Of a stretch of DNA of 58,202 nt, positions 21,446 to 30,540 are shown one piece after another. Origin of the DNA: Zygnema cylindricum (lineage: Eukaryota > Streptophyta > Zygnematophyceae > Zygnematales > Zygnemataceae); contig JBBHKE010002666.1 in the NCBI GenBank assembly GCA_037447655.1, positions 1 through 58,202 of the forward strand, written 5' to 3'. Position numbers and translations under genes: made by a program. Under the pieces are notes generated by a model. It was not told where the DNA came from. It was given only the letters and a program-made list of their open reading frames with translations, and did not search any database. Numbering within the stretch: the first letter of the stretch is position 1; each line of letters starts with the position of its first letter.

Positions 21446-22482
21446 GATAAGAGGGACAAAAATGCTGTAAAGAATTCCTCAATCTGAAGAACCAAAACAG
21501 GAAATATGCAATGCAAAACTCCAAATGTTTGTCTTTGCAATTTTTCCCAATACTTATTCTGAATTTACTCGTTTTAATTCTAATTTTTTCTTTTAATGTC
21601 AAATCATCAATGTTTTCTGTTCAATACTGTTTTGTCTTGTTACAATTGGCTTGAAAAATCCAATGCTGAATTTCTAATTCCCATTTGTTTAATATTGAAA
21701 ACTCTTCCACATTGTTGAATTGCGAATATCCCGCACTGAACATTTTATAACTACCTTCAATTCCATACATTTATTTTCCAATTTTTCATTTTGAGGTTAC
21801 GCTTCAAAATTTGTATACCATTTTTGAATGAAAAATGTTCAATATCTAATGTCCAGCGTTTTTCAATCTTGTTGAATTGTGCTGAATTCCAAATACTACA
21901 TTTCCAGTTTCCAATGTGTAATGTCCGTCAATCCAAAAAATGTTTCATTTCCTGCTCTTCAATGCTTCTTAAACCTGCTAAATGTCAATTTCAAATGTTT
22001 AATATACATTTCTAAACGCTTGTTTTTATTGAGTGTCAGAGAAAAATATTAAGTATCCCGTTTCCAGAGTTCATTGTTTGCTACGTTTGTAAAATCCCAA
22101 ATGTCCCACTCTCCAACGTTTAATGTCTGTTAAGCTTATTGAATTCTAGATTTTATCCAGTGTCCAATTCTCAAAGTTTGTCAGCGTTTTTCAATCCGTA
22201 ATCTTAGCTATCAGTTTCCTGAATAACAATGTTATCAATTTTCCAAATAAGAACGTTACCAATGCTCCGAATATTAATGTTATCAGTTTTTAAATCAGCA
22301 ATATGGTCTTTTTTCCAAGTAACAATGTTATCAAAATATCAATGTCATCAATTTTTCAAATAACGATGTTATCATACTATCAAACTAGCAGCGTTACAAG
22401 TTTTACAATGAGCAATGTTTTACTTCAATTTTTTTATTTCGTATTATTTTATAATGGGTAAAGGGTTTTATTTGAAATTCAC

Positions 22483-22794
22483 TTGAATTTGCTCCACAGT
22501 AATGAAACTGTTATCCGATTCACAAAAATAACCGATACTGACGTTGTTGAACTCATGCCAACCTCTCCCAAATGGATTTGTGACCGTATTGAGAATTTGT
22601 TTACTCAATTGAAAAATGACTTGATCGGCACTTGCATCACCGTTTGGCGATTTGTGTGTCTCGTTAAATGTGTACGGACATGCATATGGACATTTCACCG
22701 ATCCGTCGTAGACCATAATGTACTTGAGGTTAGTTCGAGTATAATCATGCGTGTAATTGTAATTTTGGTTGCAATAAGAGCAGGCATCTTCCAC
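22483..22794 (-). pseudogene. EXO-domain exon 2, second copy
   Basis: Reads VEDACSYCNQNYNYTHDY, YIMVYDGSVKCPYACPYTF, SPNGDAS and TVTNPFGRGW, very close to the first copy. The acceptor CCTTTCAG is kept; the donor is GTGAAT instead of GTGAGT. A 1-bp deletion near the 3' end shifts the frame before the splice site. Confidence 0.85.
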
Positions 22795-23269
22795 CTGAAA
22801 GGAGGAGACAGGAGTTATTTCGAATCCAAAAAAGTAAAAAATGAGAGAGAGAGAGAGAGAGCGATGCGATGTCTGGTTTTCTTCCGCATAATTTGTCACA
22901 TCTATTCCAACAAATCGGGGTGTGACATTTTCAGATCAGGTACACACGCCACACTAGTTGATGTTTCCGTTTAGATCAAAAAAGGACAAAAAGCGATATA
23001 TAAGGGAATAACAAGAAACAATAGAATCGGTGACTGAAAAGATAGGAGGTCATTACAAAAGTAAAAACAATATATATTACCGCGACTGTAAAGCAAATCC
23101 AAAACTAGTCTCCAAGTTATTCCAGTCTTAGAATGTTAAATGTAACCAAAACCATCAGCCCAAAAACGTTCCCAGTGTAAGGACTTATCCTCTCCACTCC
23201 AATTGTGAAGTTCCAATCAATTTTGTGTACATTGTAACATTTGCTTATAAATTTTCAACAATCCTTCAA

Positions 23270-23620
23270 GCATAGAAAACGATACTCAAATCTATAGAGA
23301 ACCACAAGACAATTCCAACCAGAAACTGTCCTCTTCATCATCACCATCATCATTGTCATCATAGAAAACGACAATCAAAATCTCATTTATAAAAAAACCC
23401 ATAACGAACCAAAAGAGATTCCACAATACCCTTATCATTATCATCATCATCGTCATCATCACCATCATCGTTGTCATCAATGAAAACAACGCTCAATATC
23501 TCAGTTTAAAGAAAACCCATAAAGAACCACAACACCAAACATGGTCCTCATCATCATCATCATCATCATCATCCTCGCCGTCATCATCATTATTATCATC
23601 ACCGTCACCATTACATCATT
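23270..23620. repeat. TCATCA minisatellite in intron 1, second copy
   Basis: Three units of about 105 bp with expanded TCATCATCATCA runs, aligned to the two units at 12935-13148. Confidence 0.65.
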
Positions 23621-23688
23621 GTTACTACCACTGCAACAATGTTCGGTATAACCACTACTTACAATCCTTTCAAATGTGAAATTCTCAC

Positions 23689-23936
23689 CATTACGTTATC
23701 GCTAAATCGCATAGATCGCATCAATGTTTAGCGGTAATACTCCGTTCAAGGACCCCACTAAAGACGAAAAAAGAATCTCGACAACATATGTCGTGTTCAA
23801 AAAAGACAAACTAGACATCATAGTCCAACTTTTTCAAATGAAACATCATCATTGATACCACCTTCTGCCACACGATAATCTTTCAAAATATTCCACCAGT
23901 CACCAAAGTTATGGGAATGTGAGGATAAAGGCAATT
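23689..23936 (-). pseudogene. EXO-domain exon 1 remnant, second copy
   Basis: On the minus strand NFGDWWNILKDY aligns with NLGD-stop-WNIMTDCY of the first copy, and the donor ATG before GTGAGA corresponds to ACG before GTGAGA. A 5-bp deletion in the DAIYAI region breaks the frame. Homology stops near 23936, where Harbinger-like sequence (resembling 35640-35730) begins. Confidence 0.8.
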
Positions 23937-24290
23937 TCCCATGTGATAAAGTATGTGTATTTTTCTGTCATTTTACTCCAAAACTTAGCCCGCAAGGATA
24001 AAATCCACACCCGTATTAAAAAAAATCCGTACCAGAAAAATGAAATTACCACAATACAATTTGCGTCACTTTGAAGCATAGTTCAAAAGTAGGCGTTTTA
24101 TGGTAGGCTTTTGGTCGGCGCAAGTTGTGTTATGGGCTTTTCATGTGATCTTCTTAGATCGCTACTTTGATCAGCGACCGTCCGATGATGTTTAATTCTC
24201 TATCGAACAGTGTGCAACTCAACCCTGATACTTTTTTTTTCATTTTGCGACCAATACAATATGGGTCTTAAGGTCATATTGTATGTTTTG

Positions 24291-25473
24291 TGAAACTCTG
24301 AGACCTCCATTGGCCCTCAGAGTATGCAGATCAAAAAGAAGCTAATCTAGATAGTGCCGACTCCAAGTTAATATAAACCCAAATGACTGACCCCTTGACA
24401 GTCACAATCCCAATATAGATTCACCCCTGTGAAATAACACTTTCTGTGTGCTCAGTTCCACCACAGAATGCAAAGTTAGAATATGAGATTTGGACACATT
24501 CACCCACTTTGACTTTCCCTTATAGATGCAACCACCCTGGCAGACAAAAACTGTGACCGACTACACCCCTGTGTAGCCTGGACTCCCTTGAGGCCGCAGC
24601 AAAAAGAATCACTGAAAATGGTCAAGTAAATTGATAGTTATGGCTGGCCAAAGTTTGCCATTTATACAAGGTGCTCTCTGGGAGAGGCAGCTACTTACCC
24701 AAAATTTTCTAAGTCCTATTTCCCCTCTAAAACTCTATCTACTGAAGTACGGCACCAATCAAATTAGTGTGTCGTACAGAAAAGTACAGGTGCCGGTGTA
24801 CTTTATGTACGGCCATTGTACAACATGGCCAAATTGTCGACACGTGTCATAGACGGATTCGTTCCCGCAATCTCCGGAGTCGCCGCAATCCAACATTGTC
24901 GCGCCACGTGTCACATGAAGTGGCGATGGCTCAAAAACGCCAAAAGTACATGTTCCGTGATCGCGGCACCTATCGCGGCCGTCCGATCAAAAACCGGCTA
25001 TAATCTTAGCCGCTGAAATTCGACGCGCGGTATTTGTTTCGCTATCGAAACAAATGCGCGGTATCCGTTTCGTATCCGTACTGTACTCCGTACTATATTA
25101 AAACGGTATCTATGTACTAAGAATCTATTTCCCGTTAAACGATTTAGTCTACGCGTAACAATTTATAATGTAATCAAACCCTATGTAACGTAACACTAGT
25201 TCTAGGTTTAACGGTTAAAGGCAACGGCTACGCCGACTTGTCGGACGGCAGGTTCCAGGTTCAATACCTGGGTCCGTCAAGTATAGTTTGTTAAATCTAC
25301 CTAATTCACTTCCTGTCTTCTCTAGAGAGTTTAGGTAGCCATGGCTCTAGCTCCCTTTCCAGCCTTCAGTGACTACAGCAAGTGTGGGGGCTTGGAGAAG
25401 GGGAGTTAGAGGCAGACCGCCTCAACTCTTTTTCTATTCTAATACAGACCTAGACAATACTCAAATATCAACA
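24291..25473 (-). repeat. Family A LTR, copy 1
   Basis: 1183 bp, TGAAACTCTGAGACC to CAAATATCAACA on the plus strand. It contains the tRNA-like segment at 25205-25279. Confidence 0.93.
25205..25279 (+). other. tRNA-like segment inside family A LTR
   Basis: Contains an A-box-like TTAACGGTTAAAGG and a B-box-like GGTTCAATACC inside a perfect T-arm-like hairpin (CCAGG, 7-base loop, CCTGG). It is not a complete tRNA: the acceptor stem is poor. Repeated at 28320-28394 and 31435-31509. The strand is opposite to the element. Confidence 0.3.
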
Positions 25474-25491
25474 CTCCCCTTATTTTCTAGT

Positions 25492-26736
25492 CTATTTTTC
25501 TTTCAACTTCCACAAACAAGTAAACAAACACCCCCTCCCCTTTTTCCTTTTCTTTTTCCTTTTTCCTTTTCTTTTTATAAAACTTAAGTATTTAACACAG
25601 TGCATTAAATGAACTGAAATAATAATTGCATCACACATTTTATTTAACATCCCACTTTTCATAAATCCGAGCAAAGATTTTATCCACTTCATCACTCTTT
25701 CATCCACACACAAACCGATTTCCCTCTTGCGATCCAAACAGCCAGCCCCATCTCCAATCTGCAATATACACCCAGATGCTAACCCTTTTACAGGCACACC
25801 TTCATAAATACCATCACTCCCTTTAGCGATGTCAAACCCATTACCCGCAAAAATTGAACTTTCTTCACTCTCTCCCATGGATTTCTTTCCACTCTCTCTT
25901 TCTAAATTTATTCCAAATAAGTATTTCTCCTCCCCTAAACCTTTCATTAAATATTCCTCTTCTCCCTTATCTTTAAAAACCCCTTCTAGTTTCACATCTC
26001 CCCTTTCCTCAGAATCCGTTGAGGTCTCCCTTTCCGACCAGTTTTCTAATTCCAAAATACCTATAAAATTATCCTCATTAATTTTATCTTTCCCGTTTTC
26101 ACTTATGGATCCTAGACCTGACTTTCTCATTTCTAAGTCATACACTTTACACTCCTCGTCATCCTCAAGTACCTCCTCTCTATTTACTTCCCTTATACCT
26201 CCAAAAGCACACTGTTGCCTTCGTGGAATTTCTGTGTGCTTTTCTCTCTTTCCCATACTACTAATCCGGAGAAGCTCTAAAATATCTTCATCCTCTTTCT
26301 CCTCTTCCCCTTCTTCCTCCTCATCCACATTCCAACTTCTAAGTTTTTCCAAACAAGGGCATTCCTCCATATAATGGCCCGGTTCCCTACAAAAGAAGCA
26401 AACCCCTTTTTTCAAAGCTCCCCTTTCTTTTCCTCTCCCTCTCTTTCCACCAAAGTTCCGATAAGGTTTACCTTTGTCTTTCTTTCTCTCATCACGCTTC
26501 CGCTCGTCACCACCGTTCCTCTCATCACGCTTCCGCTCATCACCACCGTTCCTCTCATCACGCTTCCGCTCGTCACCACCGTTCCTCTCATCACGCTTCC
26601 GCCAATCACCACCAGCTGAAAACGCATTGACCATGTCCCTTCCCGTACGAAGCTCCAAAGTGCATCCCTCACAAGAATTATCCCCATGGTAAAGCTCCAA
26701 GTCCATGAGGAGCCATCCATTGCCTGCATACGACAA
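25492..26736 (-). CDS. Gag-like protein, downstream frame with zinc knuckle (first internal copy)
   Basis: A 414-codon frame overlapping the upstream gag frame. Order: a short gag tail (CTLELRTGRD), four imperfect RKRDERNGGDE repeats, a basic stretch, one CCHC zinc knuckle CFFCREPGHYMEEC (26359-26400), then a long acidic Glu/Asp-rich tail and a basic C-terminus. The zinc knuckle marks nucleocapsid function. No protease, integrase or reverse transcriptase follows. Particle proteins and enzymes would have to come from a relative. Confidence 0.75.
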   Translation of the reverse strand: MSYAGNGWLLMDLELYHGDNSCEGCTLELRTGRDMVNAFSAGGDWRKRDERNGGDERKRDERNGGDERKRDERNGGDERKRDERKKDKGKPYRNFGGKRGRGKERGALKKGVCFFCREPGHYMEECPCLEKLRSWNVDEEEEGEEEKEDEDILELLRISSMGKREKHTEIPRRQQCAFGGIREVNREEVLEDDEECKVYDLEMRKSGLGSISENGKDKINEDNFIGILELENWSERETSTDSEERGDVKLEGVFKDKGEEEYLMKGLGEEKYLFGINLERESGKKSMGESEESSIFAGNGFDIAKGSDGIYEGVPVKGLASGCILQIGDGAGCLDRKREIGLCVDERVMKWIKSLLGFMKSGMLNKMCDAIIISVHLMHCVKYLSFIKRKGKRKKKRKKGRGCLFTCLWKLKEK

Positions 26737-27425
26737 ATTATGTTTTCGTACTCATCTGGGAGTTTCATAATTAGTGTATTAATCTTACTCTCCTCAGATT
26801 CTACATATCCCGCACTAGTAAGCTCAACATATAACGCAGCAATATCATTGCAAAACTCTATCATGCTACCGCCTTTATAAACGTGGGCATCTATTTCCTG
26901 TTTTACTAATTGCTGCCTCTGAATAGTCTCTCTCTTATAAATCTGAGTTAGTGCTTCCCATATCTCTGAAGACTTGGTTAGACTTAAAAGAGTGATAGCT
27001 ATCGACTTAGACACATATCTAAGTATGAGATGTTTTGCTATAGTGTTTTTGTATTCCCATATTTTCCTGTCATTTTCTTCAGTTTTAATCCCTACATGTA
27101 GTACCATAGCTGAGAGCCTAGCTCCCCTCACCATAGGTGTCCCTTTTTCCTTCTCCCCTATTTCCCCATCCACGGAAAGGTTTTTCCCTTCACCTTCCGT
27201 TGCATCTGAACTCCGGATGATATTCTGGGCAGTCTCAGATGATTCTCCGTAGTAAGCTCCTCCAAAGCCAGGTGGCGGAATCCTCACTTGTCCCACAACA
27301 ATTCCCCATAAGTGCTTCTCGAAAAGCAATCCCTCCATTGTAAACGCCCAATACGTGAAGCCTGTTCCGTCAAACATAGGCATCCTAGATGGTGGGCCCA
27401 TAACCTGAAACTCTGAGACCTCCAT
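26412..27425 (-). CDS. Gag-like protein, upstream frame (first internal copy)
   Basis: A 337-codon frame whose ATG lies within the middle LTR, a few codons before the primer-site region. Residues of interest: MFDGTGFTYWAFTMEGLLFE, the copia gag N-terminal motif (G-T-x-Y-x-x-W-x-x-x-M-x-x-L-L), then EIWEALTQIYK and KLPDEYENII of UBN2-type gag. After about residue 225 it becomes a repeated GSVMRGTVV pattern, which is the out-of-frame image of the Arg/Glu repeats of the downstream frame. The biological product therefore needs a frame change in the overlap 26412-26736. An identical arrangement is at 29527-30540. Confidence 0.75.
   Translation of the reverse strand: MEVSEFQVMGPPSRMPMFDGTGFTYWAFTMEGLLFEKHLWGIVVGQVRIPPPGFGGAYYGESSETAQNIIRSSDATEGEGKNLSVDGEIGEKEKGTPMVRGARLSAMVLHVGIKTEENDRKIWEYKNTIAKHLILRYVSKSIAITLLSLTKSSEIWEALTQIYKRETIQRQQLVKQEIDAHVYKGGSMIEFCNDIAALYVELTSAGYVESEESKINTLIMKLPDEYENIICRMQAMDGSSWTWSFTMGIILVRDALWSFVREGTWSMRFQLVVIGGSVMRGTVVTSGSVMRGTVVMSGSVMRGTVVTSGSVMRERKTKVNLIGTLVEREGEEKKGEL
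27391..27405 (-). other. Putative half-tRNA primer site (family A, first internal copy)
   Basis: The minus strand reads GGTTATGGGCCCACC immediately next to the LTR; the same sequence is at 30506-30520. The complement, with two further matching bases, gives TGGTGGGCCCATAACC, the anticodon arm of plant initiator tRNA-Met. Confidence 0.7.
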
Positions 27426-28588
27426 TGGCCCTCAGAGTATGCAGATCCAAAAGAAGCTAATCTAGATAGTGCCGAATCCAAGTTAATATAAACCCAAATG
27501 ACTGACCCCTTGACAGTCACAATCCCAATATAGATTCACCCCTGTGAAATAACACTTTCTGTGTGCTCAGTTCCACCACAGAATGCAAAGTTAGAATATG
27601 AGATTTGGACACATTCACCCACTTTGACTTTCCCTTATAGATGCAACCACCCTGGCAGACAAAAACTGTGACCGACTACACCCCTGTGTAGCCTGGACTC
27701 CCTTGAGGCCGCAGCAAAAAGAATCACTGAAAATGGTCAAGTAAATTGATAGTTATGGCTGGCCAAAGTTTGCCATTTATACAAGGTGCTCTCTGGGAGA
27801 GGCAGCTACTTACCCAAAATTTTATAAGTCCTATTTCCCCTCTAAAACTCTATCTACTGAAGTACGGCACCAATCAAATTAGTGTGTCGTACAGAAAAGT
27901 ACAGGTGCCGGTGTACTTTATGTACGGCCATTGTACAACATGGCCAAATTGTCGACACGTGTCATAGACGGATTCGTTCCCGCAATCTCCGGAGTCGCCG
28001 CAATCCAACATTGTCGCGCCACGTGTCACATGAAGTGGCGATGGCTCAAAAACGCCAAAAGTACATGTTCCGTGATCGCGGCACCTATCGCGGCCGTCCG
28101 ATCAAAAACCGGCTATAATCTTAGCCGCTGAAATTCGACGCGCGGTATTTGTTTCGCTATCGAAACAAATGCGCGGTATCCGTTTCGTATCCGTACTGTA
28201 CTCCGTACTATATTAAAACGGTATCTATGTACTAAGAATCTATTTCCCGTTAAACGATTTAGTCTACGCGTAACAATTTATAATGTAATCAAACCCTATG
28301 TAACGTAACACTAGTTCTAGGTTTAACGGTTAAAGGCAACGGCTACGCCGACTTGTCGGACGGCAGGTTCCAGGTTCAATACCTGGGTCCGTCAAGTATA
28401 GTTTGTTAAATCTACCTAATTCACTTCCTGTCTTCTCTAGAGAGTTTAGGTAGCCATGGCTCTAGCTCCCTTTCCAGCCTTCAGTGACTACAGCAAGTGT
28501 GGGGGCTTGGAGAAGGGGAGTTAGAGGCAGACCGCCTCAACTCTTTTTCTATTCTAATACAGACCTAGACAATACTCAAATATCAACA
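27406..28588 (-). repeat. Family A LTR, copy 2 (middle)
   Basis: Shared between the two internal regions; nearly identical to copy 1. No target duplication flanks it. Confidence 0.93.
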
Positions 28589-28606
28589 CTCCCCTTATTT
28601 TCTAGT

Positions 28607-29851
28607 CTATTTTTCTTTCAACTTCCACAAACAAGTAAACAAACACCCCCTCCCCTTTTTCCTTTTCTTTTTCCTTTTTCCTTTTCTTTTTATAAAACTT
28701 AAGTATTTAACACAGTGCATTAAATGAACTGAAATAATAATTGCATCACACATTTTATTTAACATCCCACTTTTCATAAATCCGAGCAAAGATTTTATCC
28801 ACTTCATCACTCTTTCATCCACACACAAACCGATTTCCCTCTTGCGATCCAAACAGCCAGCCCCATCTCCAATCTGCAATATACACCCAGATGCTAACCC
28901 TTTTACAGGCACACCTTCATAAATACCATCACTCCCTTTAGCGATGTCAAACCCATTACCCGCAAAAATTGAACTTTCCTCACTCTCTCCCATGGATTTC
29001 TTTCCACTCTCTCTTTCTAAATTTATTCCAAATAAGTATTTCTCCTCCCCTAAACCTTTCATTAAATATTCCTCTTCTCCCTTATCTTTAAAAACCCCTT
29101 CTAGTTTCACATCTCCCCTTTCCTCGGAATCCGTTGAGGTCTCCCTTTCCGACCAGTTTTCTAATTCCAAAATACCTATAAAATTATCCTCATTAATTTT
29201 ATCTTTCCCGTTTTCACTTATGGATCCTAGACCTGACTTTCTCATTTCTAAGTCATACACTTTACACTCCTCGTCATCCTCAAGTACCTCCTCTCTATTT
29301 ACTTCCCTTATACCTCCAAAAGCACACTGTTGCCTTCGTGGAATTTCTGTGTGCTTTTCTCTCTTTCCCATACTACTAATCCGGAGAAGCTCTAAAATAT
29401 CTTCATCCTCTTTCTCCTCTTCCCCTTCTTCCTCCTCATCCACATTCCAACTTCTAAGTTTTTCCAAACAAGGGCATTCCTCCATATAATGACCCGGTTC
29501 CCTACAAAAGAAGCAAACCCCCTTTTTCAAAGCTCCCCTTTCTTTTCCTCTCCCTCTCTTTCCACCAAAGTTCCGATAAGGTTTACCTTTGTCTTTCTTT
29601 CTCTCATCACGCTTCCGCTCGTCACCACCGTTCCTCTCATCACGCTTCCGCTCATCACCACCGTTCCTCTCATCACGCTTCCGCTCGTCACCACCGTTCC
29701 TCTCATCACGCTTCCGCCAATCACCACCAGCTGAAAACGCATTGACCCTGTCCCTTCCCGTACGAAGCTCCAAAGTGCATCCCTCACAAGAATTATCCCC
29801 ATGGTAAAGCTCCAAGTCCATGAGGAGCCATCCATTGCCTGCATACGACAA
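28607..29851 (-). CDS. Gag-like protein, downstream frame with zinc knuckle (second internal copy)
   Basis: Nearly identical to 25492-26736 over its full length, including repeats, CCHC knuckle and acidic tail. Its last codons run into the LTR boundary near 28607. Confidence 0.75.
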   Translation of the reverse strand: MSYAGNGWLLMDLELYHGDNSCEGCTLELRTGRDRVNAFSAGGDWRKRDERNGGDERKRDERNGGDERKRDERNGGDERKRDERKKDKGKPYRNFGGKRGRGKERGALKKGVCFFCREPGHYMEECPCLEKLRSWNVDEEEEGEEEKEDEDILELLRISSMGKREKHTEIPRRQQCAFGGIREVNREEVLEDDEECKVYDLEMRKSGLGSISENGKDKINEDNFIGILELENWSERETSTDSEERGDVKLEGVFKDKGEEEYLMKGLGEEKYLFGINLERESGKKSMGESEESSIFAGNGFDIAKGSDGIYEGVPVKGLASGCILQIGDGAGCLDRKREIGLCVDERVMKWIKSLLGFMKSGMLNKMCDAIIISVHLMHCVKYLSFIKRKGKRKKKRKKGRGCLFTCLWKLKEK

Positions 29852-30540
29852 ATTATGTTTTCGTACTCATCTGGGAGTTTTATAATTAGTGTATTAATCT
29901 TACTCTCCTCGGATTCTACATATCCCGCACTAGTAAGCTCAACATATAACGCAGCAATATCATTGCAAAACTCTATCATGCTACCGCCTTTATAAACATA
30001 GGCATCTATTTCCTGTTTTACTAATTGCTGCCTCTGAATAGTCTCACTCTTATAAATCTGAGTTAGTGCTTCCCATATCTCTGAAGACTTGGTTAGACTT
30101 AAAAGAGTGATAGCTATCGACTTAGACACATATCTAAGTATGAGATGTTTTGCTATAGTGTTTTTGTATTCCCATATTTTCCTGTCATTTTCTTCAGTTT
30201 TAATCCCTACATGTGGTACCATAGCTGAGAGCCTAGCTCCCCTCACCATAGGTGTCCCTTTTTCCTTCTCCCCTATTTCCCCATCCACGGAAAGGTTTTT
30301 CCCTTCACCTTCCGTTGCATCTGAACTCCGGATGATATTCTGGGCAGTCTCAGATGATTCTCCGTAGTAAGCTCCTCCAAAGCCAGGTGGCGGAATCCTC
30401 ACTTGTCCCACAACAATTCCCCATAAGTGCTTCTCGAAAAGCAATCCCTCCATTGTAAACGCCCAATACGTGAAGCCTGTTCCATCAAACATAGGCACCC
30501 TAGATGGTGGGCCCATAACCTGAAACTTTGAGACCTCCAT
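29527..30540 (-). CDS. Gag-like protein, upstream frame (second internal copy)
   Basis: Near-identical to 26412-27425, with a handful of amino-acid changes. It keeps the same length and the same overlap with the downstream frame, so the two-frame layout predates the array. Confidence 0.75.
   Translation of the reverse strand: MEVSKFQVMGPPSRVPMFDGTGFTYWAFTMEGLLFEKHLWGIVVGQVRIPPPGFGGAYYGESSETAQNIIRSSDATEGEGKNLSVDGEIGEKEKGTPMVRGARLSAMVPHVGIKTEENDRKIWEYKNTIAKHLILRYVSKSIAITLLSLTKSSEIWEALTQIYKSETIQRQQLVKQEIDAYVYKGGSMIEFCNDIAALYVELTSAGYVESEESKINTLIIKLPDEYENIICRMQAMDGSSWTWSFTMGIILVRDALWSFVREGTGSMRFQLVVIGGSVMRGTVVTSGSVMRGTVVMSGSVMRGTVVTSGSVMRERKTKVNLIGTLVEREGEEKKGEL
30506..30520 (-). other. Putative half-tRNA primer site (family A, second internal copy)
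   Basis: Identical to 27391-27405, next to LTR copy 3. Confidence 0.7.

Larger units (their letters stand above)
17157..23936 (-). pseudogene. Second, truncated EXO-RLK ectodomain copy
   Basis: Duplicates about 9.87-13.73 kb of the first gene, in the same orientation: intron 2 (17157-17499, then 21103-22482), exon 2 (22483-22794), intron 1 with the TCATCA minisatellite, and most of exon 1 (23689-23936). The start codon and signal peptide, membrane exon and all kinase exons are missing. Exon 1 has lost about 5 bp near 23702 and exon 2 about 1 bp near its 3' end, so the frame is broken. It keeps GDWWNIL where the first copy has a stop. A non-coding LTR retrotransposon splits it. Confidence 0.85.

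Noticed and set aside
20929-21602. 117- and 203-codon Ser/Pro-rich minus-strand frames
   Set aside because: They cross a purine tract and an LTR boundary, so they are artefacts of low complexity.
25205-25279. A genuine tRNA gene
   Set aside because: There is no proper acceptor stem or anticodon arm, and it is repeated within LTRs; kept only as a tRNA-like segment.
25829-26374. 181-codon Ser-rich plus-strand frame (also 28944-29489)
   Set aside because: It is the complement of the acidic gag tail on the minus strand; repeated codons create the shadow.
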